Assembly: GCF_023897065.1 (NCBI RefSeq)
Contig: NZ_JAMHIV010000009.1
Span: forward strand, 1 to 64,000
Direction: 5' to 3'
Length of the DNA stretch: 64,000 nucleotides
From: Crossiella sp. SN42
Lineage (GTDB): Bacteria > Actinomycetota > Actinomycetes > Mycobacteriales > Pseudonocardiaceae
Both the position numbers and the translations under genes were made by a program. The notes under the pieces were generated by a model that saw nothing but the letters and a program-made list of their open reading frames with translations, did no database searches and was not told where the DNA came from. This document shows, one piece after another, positions 27,797 through 35,683 of this stretch. Positions within the stretch are counted from its first letter, which is position 1, and each line of letters opens with the position of its first letter.

Positions 27797-30706
27797 ATGA
27801 CGCGCCAGCGACCATGGACGCCCGAGCGCGACCGCCTCCTCGCCGGGCGTCGCGCCGAGCTGGCCGGCCTGCGCGCCCTGCTGGCCGACGCCGCCGCCGG
27901 CCTGCCCCGCGCGGTCCTGGTCACCGGCGCCGCGGGCATGGGCAAGACCACCCTGCTGCGCGCGCTCACCGAGCAGGCCGAGCAGGACGGCCTGCTGGTG
28001 CTCAGCGCGCAGGCCGCCCCGGTGGAGCGCGACTTCGCCTTCGGCGTGGTCCGGCAGCTGCTGGAACCGGTGCTGCTCACCGCGCCCGCGGAGAGCCGGC
28101 AGCACCTGCTGGCCGGACCGGCGGTGCTGGCCGAACGGGTGCTCGGCTGGGAGGGCCTGCACGGCGAGCGGCCCGCGCTGGACACCTACGCCGCCCTGCA
28201 CGGCCTGTTCCGCTTCACCGCCAACCTGGCCGCGACCGCGCCGCTGGTCATCGCGGTGGACGACGTCGAGGCCGCCGACCCGCCCTCGCTGCGCTGGCTG
28301 GCCTACCTGCGCCGCCGGCTGCACGGCCTGCCGGTGCTGCTGGCCGTCACCCGCGGCGCGGGCCGGGAGGTCGCCGACCCGGCCGCACTGGACGACCTGG
28401 TCACCGCGGGCCGGCCGCTCACACTCACCGGCCTGGCCACCGGGGACTGCGCCGAGCTGCTCACCGCCGCCTTCGGCGAGCCGGTCGAGCCCGAGTTCGC
28501 CGCCGCCTGCGCCACGGCCACCGGCGGCAACCCGTACCTGCTCGGCGAGCTGGCCCGTGCCGTGCGGGCCGCCGGCGTGCCGCCCACCGCGGCGCACGCG
28601 GCCGAGGTGCCCGAGTTCGGCGAGCGGCAGATCGCCCAGCTGCTGCTGCCACGCCTGCACGCCCAGTCACCCGAGGTGACCCGCCTGGCCAGGGCGCTGG
28701 CCGTGCTCGGCGCGGCCGAGCTGGACCTGGCCGCCGCGGCCGCCGGACTCGACCCGGCCGAGGCCGCCGAAGCCGCCCGCGAGCTGACCGGGCTCGGCGT
28801 GCTCGCCGACGGCAAACCGCTGACCTTCGCCCAGGGCCTGGTCGCGGGCGCGCTCGCGGCCGAGGTCAGCGCGGCCGAACAGCAGATCGCGCACGCCCGC
28901 GCCGCCCGGCACCTGCACGCCACCGCGGCCCCGGCCGAACAGGTCGCCGCGCACCTGGCCGCCACCGGACCCGGCGCGGTCACCGGCGACTGGATCACCG
29001 GCACCCTCATCCGCGCGGCCCACGGCGCGGCCGCCAACGGCGCCCCCGAGCTGGCCGTGCGCTGCCTGCGCCGCGCCCTCGCCGAACCCCAGCCCGCCGA
29101 GGACCTGGCCGAGCTGCGCCTGGAGCTCGCGCTCACCGAGCTGCAGGTCGACCCGGACACCGCCGCGGCCCGCCTGGCCGAGCTGACCGGCGAGGACACC
29201 GACCCGGTGCTGGCCGCCAAGGCCGCGCACGCGCTGGCCCAGGAGCTCGGCGAGGCCGACCGGCACGCCGAGGGCATCGCCCTGCTGGAGCGCGCCGCTG
29301 CCAGGGTCGAGCCGCACGAGGCCGACCTGGCCAGGCAGCTGCGGCTGTCCGTGCTGTGCCTGCACGTCGACGACTGCCACGTCCAGCCCGATCTGCCGCA
29401 CCGCCTGGCCGGACTGCGCGGCGCGGCAGGCTCGATGCGGGCCAGCCGGTTCGCCGACACGCTGCTCGCCTTCCAGGCCGCGGTTGGCGGCCCCAGCGCG
29501 GCCGAGGCCGAGCCGCTGGTGCTGCGCGCCTGGGCCCAGCGCGGCGGCACGCCGGTCGCCGGTCCCGGCGCCGAGCTGGCCGAACGCTGGGAGTTCGCCT
29601 ACCTGGTCGCCGGACTGTTCGTGCTGGAACGCCTCGACCTGGCCGAGGCGCACTGCACCGAGCTGCTCACCGCGGCCCGCCGCCTCGGCTACTCGCTGCG
29701 CGCCGCCGCCGCGCTCGGCCTGCGCGCCCAGGTCCGCTGCCGCCGCGGCGCGCTGGCCGAGGCCGAGGCGGACGCCCGCGCCGCGCTGGCCGTGCTGGAC
29801 GAGCTGCGCACCGGCACCCGCAGCGCCACCCTGTTCGCGGTGGCCACCCTGGTGGAGATCCTGCTCGAACGCGGCGAGGCCCCGGCCGCCGCGGACCTGC
29901 TGCACGACCGCGGCCTGGCCGACGAGCTGCCCGCGGGCTGGCGCTACAACTACCTGCTGCTGGTCCGAGGCCTGCTGCGGGCCTCCCTGGGCGACCTCAG
30001 CGGCGGCCTGGCCGACCTCGAACAGGTCGGAAAGCGCTTCCTGGACCGGGGGGTCACCGACCGCGCGCTGCTGCTGTGGCGCTCCTGCGCGGTCCCGCTC
30101 TACCTGGTCACCGGCCGGCGCGCGGAGGCCGAACGGCTCGCCGCCGAGGAGCTCGCGCTGGCCCGCCGCTGGGGCGGACCCGGCCCGCTGGGCGTCGCGC
30201 TGCGCACCGCCGCGCTGACCGCGCCGGAGGCCGAGCGGACCACCCTGCTGACCGAGTCGGTGCGTCACCTGGAGAACTCCCCGGCCCGCCCCCAGCTGGC
30301 CCGCTCACTGGCCGAGCTGGCGCTGCACCTGGGCGCCCAGGGCAAGACCACCCAGGCCGGCGCGCTGCTGCGGCGCGCGCTGCGGCTGGCCGAGGACTGC
30401 GGCGCGGACGTGCTCGCCGACTCGATCCGCCGCCAGGCCGCCGGCCTGGGCGAACCGCGCCGCGGCGCGGCGGTGGACGGCGGCGAGCTGACCCCGCACG
30501 AGCTGCGGATCGCCGAGCAGGTGGTGCGCGGCCGGACCAACCGGGAGATCGCGGAGGGCTTCCTGGTCACCTCGCGGGCGGTGGAACAGCACCTGACCAG
30601 GATCTACCGGAAGCTGGGCATCGCCCGCCGCTCGCAACTGGCCGCCGCCCTGCTGAGCAGGAGCGGCGGCCAGTCGTGGGTCCGGCGTGCGCCAGGCGGC
30701 GATTAG
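27797..30706 (+). CDS. LAL-type LuxR ATPase regulator
   Basis: A 969-residue regulator of the large ATP-binding LuxR type. An N-terminal AAA/NACHT-like ATPase has Walker A GAAGMGKTT (about residue 46) and Walker B LVIAVDDVE. A long Ala/Leu/Glu-rich helical, probably TPR-like, region follows (about 350-880), then a C-terminal LuxR HTH (LTPHELRIAEQVVRGRTNREIAEGF split across the usual helices). Such proteins often activate secondary-metabolite or sugar-use genes. The ATG at 27797 follows GAGGAG by 6 nt. No biosynthetic cluster is adjacent, so the target is unknown. The last codon overlaps by 4 bp the stop of the convergent small secreted gene. Confidence 0.92.
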   Translation: MTRQRPWTPERDRLLAGRRAELAGLRALLADAAAGLPRAVLVTGAAGMGKTTLLRALTEQAEQDGLLVLSAQAAPVERDFAFGVVRQLLEPVLLTAPAESRQHLLAGPAVLAERVLGWEGLHGERPALDTYAALHGLFRFTANLAATAPLVIAVDDVEAADPPSLRWLAYLRRRLHGLPVLLAVTRGAGREVADPAALDDLVTAGRPLTLTGLATGDCAELLTAAFGEPVEPEFAAACATATGGNPYLLGELARAVRAAGVPPTAAHAAEVPEFGERQIAQLLLPRLHAQSPEVTRLARALAVLGAAELDLAAAAAGLDPAEAAEAARELTGLGVLADGKPLTFAQGLVAGALAAEVSAAEQQIAHARAARHLHATAAPAEQVAAHLAATGPGAVTGDWITGTLIRAAHGAAANGAPELAVRCLRRALAEPQPAEDLAELRLELALTELQVDPDTAAARLAELTGEDTDPVLAAKAAHALAQELGEADRHAEGIALLERAAARVEPHEADLARQLRLSVLCLHVDDCHVQPDLPHRLAGLRGAAGSMRASRFADTLLAFQAAVGGPSAAEAEPLVLRAWAQRGGTPVAGPGAELAERWEFAYLVAGLFVLERLDLAEAHCTELLTAARRLGYSLRAAAALGLRAQVRCRRGALAEAEADARAALAVLDELRTGTRSATLFAVATLVEILLERGEAPAAADLLHDRGLADELPAGWRYNYLLLVRGLLRASLGDLSGGLADLEQVGKRFLDRGVTDRALLLWRSCAVPLYLVTGRRAEAERLAAEELALARRWGGPGPLGVALRTAALTAPEAERTTLLTESVRHLENSPARPQLARSLAELALHLGAQGKTTQAGALLRRALRLAEDCGADVLADSIRRQAAGLGEPRRGAAVDGGELTPHELRIAEQVVRGRTNREIAEGFLVTSRAVEQHLTRIYRKLGIARRSQLAAALLSRSGGQSWVRRAPGGD

Positions 30707-31095
30707 CCGATTGAGATCAGTCCGGCGAGCCCGGCAATCTTGATCCTGATACCGAGGATGTTGATCCGGAGACCAAGGTTGATGTTGACCTTCAGCCCGA
30801 CCCTGATCGAGCCCAGGTCGACCCGGACACCACCCTTGAGGATCGTGCAGCCCGACCCGACCCTGAGTTTGATGATCTCGCCGGTGTCCAGCCTGACCTT
30901 GATGGCGCCCTTGAGGACGGCGACCACCTCGGCGTCCTCGTAGTCGTAGTCATCGTGGTCGGCCGCGGCGGCGACCGTGCTGGTCGCTGCCGGTGCAGGG
31001 GTCGCTGCCATGGCTGGTGCGGCGATGAGGAACAATCCTGCTGACATCGCGGTGGCGGCAACGGTGGCGACGGTTCGTCTGGTGAAGGATCGCAT
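30703..31095 (-). CDS. small secreted beta-rich protein A
   Basis: A 130-residue exported protein of unknown role. The N-terminus MRSFTRRTVATVAATAMSAG and the AMA-AT cleavage region form a clear signal peptide. An acidic DHDDYDYEDAE stretch follows, then about 75 residues of alternating hydrophobic/basic strands (VRLDTGEIIKLRVG, VKVNINLGLRINIL). The beta pattern resembles DUF5666-type domains, but I do not claim membership. It appears related to the protein encoded at 31303-31626. I chose the ATG at 31095 because it starts the signal peptide; the longer frame to 31161 adds unrelated residues. Confidence 0.72.
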   Translation of the reverse strand: MRSFTRRTVATVAATAMSAGLFLIAAPAMAATPAPAATSTVAAAADHDDYDYEDAEVVAVLKGAIKVRLDTGEIIKLRVGSGCTILKGGVRVDLGSIRVGLKVNINLGLRINILGIRIKIAGLAGLISIG

Positions 31096-31302
31096 TGTCC
31101 TGGCTCCCTCGTTCCTAGCGTGAGCCCAGATCGGGCTCAACTCCCAGTGAACATTCATCACTAGGGAGATGGCAGGGTGGATGGGCCATTCTCATCCCAT
31201 TCGTCATTACCCACAGGTATGCGAACGGCCGAGAGTGACCGAGATCCACCAAATCGGTTGACCACGGTCACTCTCGCCGGTGGTTCGATTGCGATATTTG
31301 GG

Positions 31303-31626
31303 TCAGAGCACGATCACCAGGTTCGCCAGCAGCGAGCCCGCGACGCTGATGCCGCGGACGTTGACCTTGCCGCCGACGGCCAGCGAGCCCTCGATCCGGG
31401 TGTCCTTGCCCAGGTGCACGTCCACGGTGGCGCCGGAGGCGAGCTTCAGCGTGAGCTTCTTGGTGGTCGCCGACAGCACGGTGGCGCTCGAGAGGTGGAA
31501 GCCGGCCGACTGCTCGGCGGCGGTGGCCGCCGGGGCGGCGGAGGCGATGCCGCCGGTCAGCAGCAGACCGGCGGAGAGGGCGAGCGCGGAGGTGCCTGCC
31601 GCCAGGAACTTGGTCACGTTGCGCAT
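31303..31626 (-). CDS. small secreted beta-rich protein B
   Basis: A 107-residue exported protein. The signal peptide ends at IASA-AP (about residue 31). The mature part has the same strand pattern as the neighbouring protein A: VLSATTKKLTLKLASGATVDVHLG, then KVNVRGISVAG and a hydrophobic tail, all without the acidic stretch. No Cys, so no disulfides. GGGAG lies 7 nt upstream of the ATG. The two genes lie in tandem on the minus strand 207 bp apart, which suggests duplication. Role unknown; possibly a cell-surface protein. Confidence 0.72.
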   Translation of the reverse strand: MRNVTKFLAAGTSALALSAGLLLTGGIASAAPAATAAEQSAGFHLSSATVLSATTKKLTLKLASGATVDVHLGKDTRIEGSLAVGGKVNVRGISVAGSLLANLVIVL

Positions 31627-31985
31627 TGTTCACTCCCATTAATTCGGAGATTTTGTCATTGCCATGCCGGGTCGCGGTCCGACGGGAGAATCAGAACAGT
31701 GCGCGGTAATCGCGGACAAGACCGGCGACCGAAGCCGCAGAAAAGCGGAACCGCACTTCGGAATAGGTGTAGTTCTCACCTTCGCTGAATTTCCTCAGTA
31801 CTTCGGCCATCCGCACCCGGCTGCGCCGTCCAGGTCCGAAGGCTGGGCCGCCCGGCCTATTCGGACTACCGAAGTGCCGGACCCTGAGTTGTCCCTGAGT
31901 TGTCCCTGAGACCGACCGCACGAGCGCGCACGCGTCTGTACGCTCGAATGCAGTACCGCTTTACACCGACTAACGGGGGTTGACG
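31627..31985. other. divergent intergenic region with clustered CCGAAG elements
   Basis: No supported gene. CCGAAG or its complement CTTCGG occurs at 31729, 31756, 31801, 31836 and 31869, and a TTCGG-acta-CCGAA inverted repeat spans 31860-31873. The pair at 31729-31761 can form a stem enclosing a CCGC/GCGG hairpin. An 11-bp direct repeat lies at 31882-31910. The region must hold the promoters of secreted protein B (minus) and of the M48 gene (plus). Confidence 0.5.
31882..31910. repeat. 11-bp direct repeat upstream of the M48 gene
   Basis: CCCTGAGTTGT occurs at 31882-31892 and 31893-31903, followed by a partial third copy CCCTGAG at 31904-31910. A one-turn period suggests a regulator site about 75-100 bp before the M48 gene start. 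Confidence 0.55.
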
Positions 31986-33080
31986 ATGGCGGACGACGCG
32001 GCCCAGGTGCCCGTGGCGACTGGGCGCACCCGGTTCCCACAGATCAGCCCGAGGGCCTACGAACACCCGGCCGACCGGGGCGCCCTGGCCACCGCACGCG
32101 CGGTGCCCGGCTTCCCGGCCGTCCTCAAGGCGATCTACGGCGCCCTTCCGGAGCGCAGCGAACGCCTGCTCGCCCTGGCGACCTCGATCAAGGTCTCGGA
32201 GAACCAGTACCCGGAGCTGCACCGCCTCCGGGTCGAATGCGCCACCGCGCTCGACCTCGAGCAGGTGCCCGACCTCTTCGTCGCGCGCGACCCGCACCCC
32301 AACAGCTACGCGATGGGGATGGACGAGCCGTTCATCGTCATCACCACCGGACTGGTCGAGCTGCTGGACGAGGAAGGGCTCCGGTTCGTGCTCGGCCACG
32401 AGATGGGCCACATCCTGTCCGGGCACGTCCTGTACTACACGATCCTGCGCCGCCTGATCGGCCTGGCCGCGGGCATGGCCTGGATGCCGGTCGGGTACTG
32501 GGGCCTGCGCGCGATCATCCTCGCGCTGCAGGACTGGCACCGCCGTTCCCAGCTCTCCGCCGACCGCGCCGGCCTGCTGTGCGTGCAGGACGCGGCCGTG
32601 GCGCTGCGGGTGCACATGATCCTCTCCGGGGTCACCGACCCCACCAAGATCGACACCGCCGAGTACCTCAAGCAGGCCGCCGACTACGACGGCGTGGAGG
32701 ACGTGCGCGACAGCGTGCTCAAGCTCATCCACCTGGACGGGCTCACCCACCCGCTGCCCGTCGTGCGGGCCGCCGACCTGCAGCAGTGGGCGGCGAGCGA
32801 GCAGTACCGCGACATCCTGGCCGGGAACTACCCGCGCCGCGGCGACGACAGCACCACCTCGAACTGGAAGGACGACATCAAGGGCGCGGCGAAGTCCTAC
32901 AAGGAGGCCATCACCTCCTCGGCGGACCCCCTGGCCAAGGTCCTCAGCGAGGTCGGCAACCTGGTCTCGGACACCGCGGGCAAGGTGTGGAACTCCTTCA
33001 CCGGCGGCAACCGCGGCGACAGCAACCGCGGCGACAGCGGCGGCGACGCGGGCAAGGCCTCCGGCCCGTCCGCGAACTGA
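31986..33080 (+). CDS. M48-family metallopeptidase-like protein
   Basis: A 364-residue zinc-metallopeptidase homolog. The HExxH motif is in LGHEMGHILSGH (near residue 138), followed by one or two hydrophobic segments. The expected third ligand Glu lies in an E-x-x-AD motif; here the sequence is SQLSADRAG, with Gln in place of that Glu. The C-terminus has an NRGDSNRGDSGGD low-complexity tail after a helical segment. I chose the ATG at 31986; a TTG at 31980 is two codons upstream. Whether the protein is an active protease is uncertain. It is followed by a strong terminator and then minisatellites. Confidence 0.85.
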   Translation: MADDAAQVPVATGRTRFPQISPRAYEHPADRGALATARAVPGFPAVLKAIYGALPERSERLLALATSIKVSENQYPELHRLRVECATALDLEQVPDLFVARDPHPNSYAMGMDEPFIVITTGLVELLDEEGLRFVLGHEMGHILSGHVLYYTILRRLIGLAAGMAWMPVGYWGLRAIILALQDWHRRSQLSADRAGLLCVQDAAVALRVHMILSGVTDPTKIDTAEYLKQAADYDGVEDVRDSVLKLIHLDGLTHPLPVVRAADLQQWAASEQYRDILAGNYPRRGDDSTTSNWKDDIKGAAKSYKEAITSSADPLAKVLSEVGNLVSDTAGKVWNSFTGGNRGDSNRGDSGGDAGKASGPSAN

Positions 33081-33102
33081 GCCGAGCGCTCCCACGGAAC
33101 AC

Positions 33103-33136
33103 AACCGCCCGTTGAGCCCCGGCTCGGCGGGCGGTT
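33103..33136 (+). terminator. terminator after the M48 gene
   Basis: AACCGCCCG pairs with CGGGCGGTT (33103-33111, 33128-33136), and the loop contains a GAGC/GCTC inner stem. Confidence 0.7.
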
Positions 33137-33183
33137 CCGCTGCGCGCGACTCCCGCGCTGGCCCGACCCCAGCGCTGTGTCTG

Positions 33184-33285
33184 CCCCGTGCTGTGCCCGA
33201 CCCCCGCGCCGCCCGGCCCCCGTGCTGTGCCCGACTCCAGCGCTGCCCAGCCCCCGTGCTGTGCCCGGCCCGCGCGCCCGACACC
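33184..33285. repeat. 34-bp tandem repeat, three copies
   Basis: Three consecutive copies (33184-33217, 33218-33251, 33252-33285). Each starts CCCCGTGCTGTGCCCG; the second halves diverge. It is strongly C-rich on the plus strand and intergenic. It does not encode a supported protein. Confidence 0.75.
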
Positions 33286-33322
33286 CGGCTCCGCGTTCGT
33301 CGCCTGGCCCGCGCGCCCACCG

Positions 33323-33510
33323 CTCGACCCCGCGCCCGTCCCTTGGCCCCACGTCCGTCGCTCGACCCCGCGCCCGTCCCTTGGCCCCGTGCCCGTCGCT
33401 CGACCTCGCGCCCGCCGCCAGCCCCACGTCCGTCGCTCGACCTCGCGCCCGCCGCCAGCCCCGAGCCCGCCGCTCGGCCTCGCGCCCGCTGTCCGACCCC
33501 GCGCCCGCCG
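33323..33510. repeat. 37/38-bp tandem repeat, five copies
   Basis: Copies at 33323-33360, 33361-33398, 33399-33435, 33436-33472 and 33473-33510, with a partial sixth after. Each begins CTCG[AG]CC[CT]CGCGCCCG. It lies in the 474-bp gap between the convergent M48 and M15 peptidase genes. Continuous spacing without spacers rules out CRISPR. The gap otherwise holds only the M48 terminator. Confidence 0.8.
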
Positions 33511-33554
33511 TCCGACCCCGCGTCCGTCGCCCGGCCGCCGGCCTCCGGCCCCGC

Positions 33555-34457
33555 TCAGTCCCCGGTGGCGGAGAAGTGCATGTAGTCCTTGGGTGTCCGC
33601 CAAGTCCCGCCCCAGGTCCACCCGATCGCGCCAAAGGCCTGCACCACCGCGTCCCCGGCGTGGATCATGCCGGGCTTGCGCTGCCGCCGGTCCACGTACG
33701 CCGAGGCCAGCTCCGGCAGCACCAGGTCCCCGCGCAGGTAGGGGTTGGCGAACGGGTTGAGGTCCACCGCGAGGCCCTTGGCGTGTGCGGACCAGCGGGT
33801 CTGCCCACGCGCCGGGCGGCAGACGAAGCCGTTGGTGTTGTTGCCGTCGCCGGTGGGCGGGGCGTCCAGCTCGGCCTTGGCGGTCACCCGCATCTCCTCG
33901 ATCGGGAACCGGGCCGCGTACAGCCGCTCGAACACCGCGCGCACCTTCTCCGCCACACCCGCGGCCAGGATCAGCTCGCCGGTGTGCGGCCGGTCGTCGA
34001 ATCCCCAGAACGACACGGTCAGGTACCGCAGCTCGTCCTTGCCGACCGGGCAGTCCGGCTGCCAGGTGCTGCGCGCGAGCACCTCGGCCGGCACCGGGAC
34101 CACGACCGAGGCGAACCGCCCGTCCTTCGGCGGCGGCAGCCGGTCCGCGCTGGGCAGTCTGCGCTGGGCCAGTTCGGGCGGGGTGGGCAGCACCTGCCCG
34201 AAACCATCCGGCCGCTTGGGCAGCGGTCGCGCGCCGACCGTCCACATCGGCGGCGGGGGAGCGGGCCGCTGCTCACCGCCGGGCGGGGCGCTGCTGGGCG
34301 GCGGGGTGCTGGCTGGCGGGGTGCTGGTCTCGAACCGGAACGTCAGCGGCGGCGCGGGCGTGCTGGTGGTCACCGGCTCCGCCGGCCCCTGACAAGCGGT
34401 CAGTGCCACCGCGAGACCCAGTGCGACCGCCGTGCCGGCCCAGCTTCCGCTCCCCAC
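33555..34457 (-). CDS. M15 D,D-carboxypeptidase-like lipoprotein
   Basis: A 300-residue lipoprotein. The signal peptide ends in lipobox LTAC (lipidated Cys22). A long Pro/Thr/Ser-rich linker (about 25-75) spans the envelope. The C-terminal M15 (VanY/Hedgehog-like) domain has the zinc signature SAHAKGLAVDLN, with His and Asp ligands, and a final His in DYMHFS. It likely cleaves D-Ala-D-Ala or related peptidoglycan peptides outside the membrane. The GTG at 34457 begins the signal peptide. Convergent with the M48 gene across the minisatellites. Confidence 0.88.
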   Translation of the reverse strand: MGSGSWAGTAVALGLAVALTACQGPAEPVTTSTPAPPLTFRFETSTPPASTPPPSSAPPGGEQRPAPPPPMWTVGARPLPKRPDGFGQVLPTPPELAQRRLPSADRLPPPKDGRFASVVVPVPAEVLARSTWQPDCPVGKDELRYLTVSFWGFDDRPHTGELILAAGVAEKVRAVFERLYAARFPIEEMRVTAKAELDAPPTGDGNNTNGFVCRPARGQTRWSAHAKGLAVDLNPFANPYLRGDLVLPELASAYVDRRQRKPGMIHAGDAVVQAFGAIGWTWGGTWRTPKDYMHFSATGD

Positions 34458-34594
34458 CCGTCCAGCATGGCATGAACCGCGCCTACACCCGTTCAGCGTA
34501 GTAATCCCTCGACCAAACGACGGAGTATGCTTCCCCGTGCGTGCGCTGGGTGCCCGATCAGTCGCACAGCGTGCCGATCGTGAGAGGTATGTCG

Positions 34595-35437
34595 ATGACG
34601 AACACCGAACCGCCGCGCAACCGGTGGTGGCTGCTGGCGCCCGCGGCGGCGCTGGTGCTCCTCGGCGGACTGGTCTACTCGGTGCTGAGCCCCGCGTCCG
34701 CGCCGGAGGCCCAGCGCGACGACGTGCAGCTGCGCTCGGCCCGGATCGTCGGCGGCACCACCACCAACACCTCGGCGCACCCGTGGGCGGTCTACCTGAC
34801 CGGCCGCGCGGGCAACCAGTACTGCGGCGGCACCCTGATCGCGCCGACCAAGGTGCTCACCGCCGCGCACTGCGTGGTCAACCGCGCGCCCGCCGACATC
34901 AGGGTGGTCGCCGGGCGCACCGACACGCAGAGCCGCACCACTGGCCGGGTGCTGCCGGTCAACCGGATCTGGACGCACGCGGAGTTCGAGTCGGTGTTCA
35001 ACGGCGACGACCTCGGCGTGCTCACCCTCGGTGAGGCCTTCGACGTGCCGACCCTGCCGCTGGCCGAGCACAACGACCCGCGCTACCGGCCGGGCACCAA
35101 GGCGACCGTGGTCGGCTGGGGCGCGACCAAGGAGGCCGGGCCCACCTCCCGTTACCTGATGCAGGCGACCGTGCCGGTGCTGCCGGACACCAGCTGCGCC
35201 CGGCCCTACCGCACCTACGACCCGGCCGAGATGTTCTGCGCCGGGTACGACAAGGGCGGCATCGACGCCTGCCAGGGCGACTCGGGCGGTCCGCTGGTCG
35301 CCGAGGGACGGCTGATCGGGATCACCTCCTGGGGCGAGGGCTGCGCCCAGCAGAACAAGCCCGGCGTCTACACCAAGATCGGCAACTACCTCGACCTGAT
35401 CAACGCCCAGCTCGGCCAGCGCCGCGCGCCCAGGTGA
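34595..35437 (+). CDS. trypsin-like serine protease A (S1), membrane-anchored or secreted
   Basis: A 280-residue S1A protease. A hydrophobic segment (about 12-33) is a signal peptide or anchor, followed by a short propeptide and mature N-terminus IVGG. The triad is His in TAAHC, Asp in DDLGVL and Ser in GDSGGP. Asp six residues before that Ser (IDACQGDS) predicts cleavage after Arg/Lys. The CSA-type disulfide Cys residues are present. I chose the ATG at 34595 because AGAGG lies 7 nt upstream; an ATG at 34589 is too close. First of four tandem paralogs. Confidence 0.9.
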   Translation: MTNTEPPRNRWWLLAPAAALVLLGGLVYSVLSPASAPEAQRDDVQLRSARIVGGTTTNTSAHPWAVYLTGRAGNQYCGGTLIAPTKVLTAAHCVVNRAPADIRVVAGRTDTQSRTTGRVLPVNRIWTHAEFESVFNGDDLGVLTLGEAFDVPTLPLAEHNDPRYRPGTKATVVGWGATKEAGPTSRYLMQATVPVLPDTSCARPYRTYDPAEMFCAGYDKGGIDACQGDSGGPLVAEGRLIGITSWGEGCAQQNKPGVYTKIGNYLDLINAQLGQRRAPR

Positions 35438-35683
35438 AAATTCAGTCCGACTGGTAAACGCCGCGTTTCCGATCATTACGTCTTCACGCAACAACAGATT
35501 AACCACGCCGTCCTGAGCTGGGTTCTGCCTGCTCAGCAGTGGTCCGCACGGCCAGAAACTGATTAGGCCGAACGGGTCACGACGAAGGGCGGTTGTCGGC
35601 GCAAACACTCCTCGCGTTGCCTACAGCGCAACCCGGCCACCTGGGCTGGGACCTCGTACGAGGGCACGGGGAAGGAGTGACCG

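Noticed and set aside
31691-31921. 76-residue minus-strand frame in the intergenic region
   Set aside because: No Shine-Dalgarno, poor third-position GC bias and overlap with probable regulatory repeats.
33323-33510. Repeat block considered as a CRISPR array
   Set aside because: Repeats are contiguous without spacers and diverge internally; no cas genes nearby.
33112-33585. Several Pro/Arg/Ala-rich frames across the minisatellites
   Set aside because: Open in more than one frame because of repeat composition; no start signal or conserved pattern.
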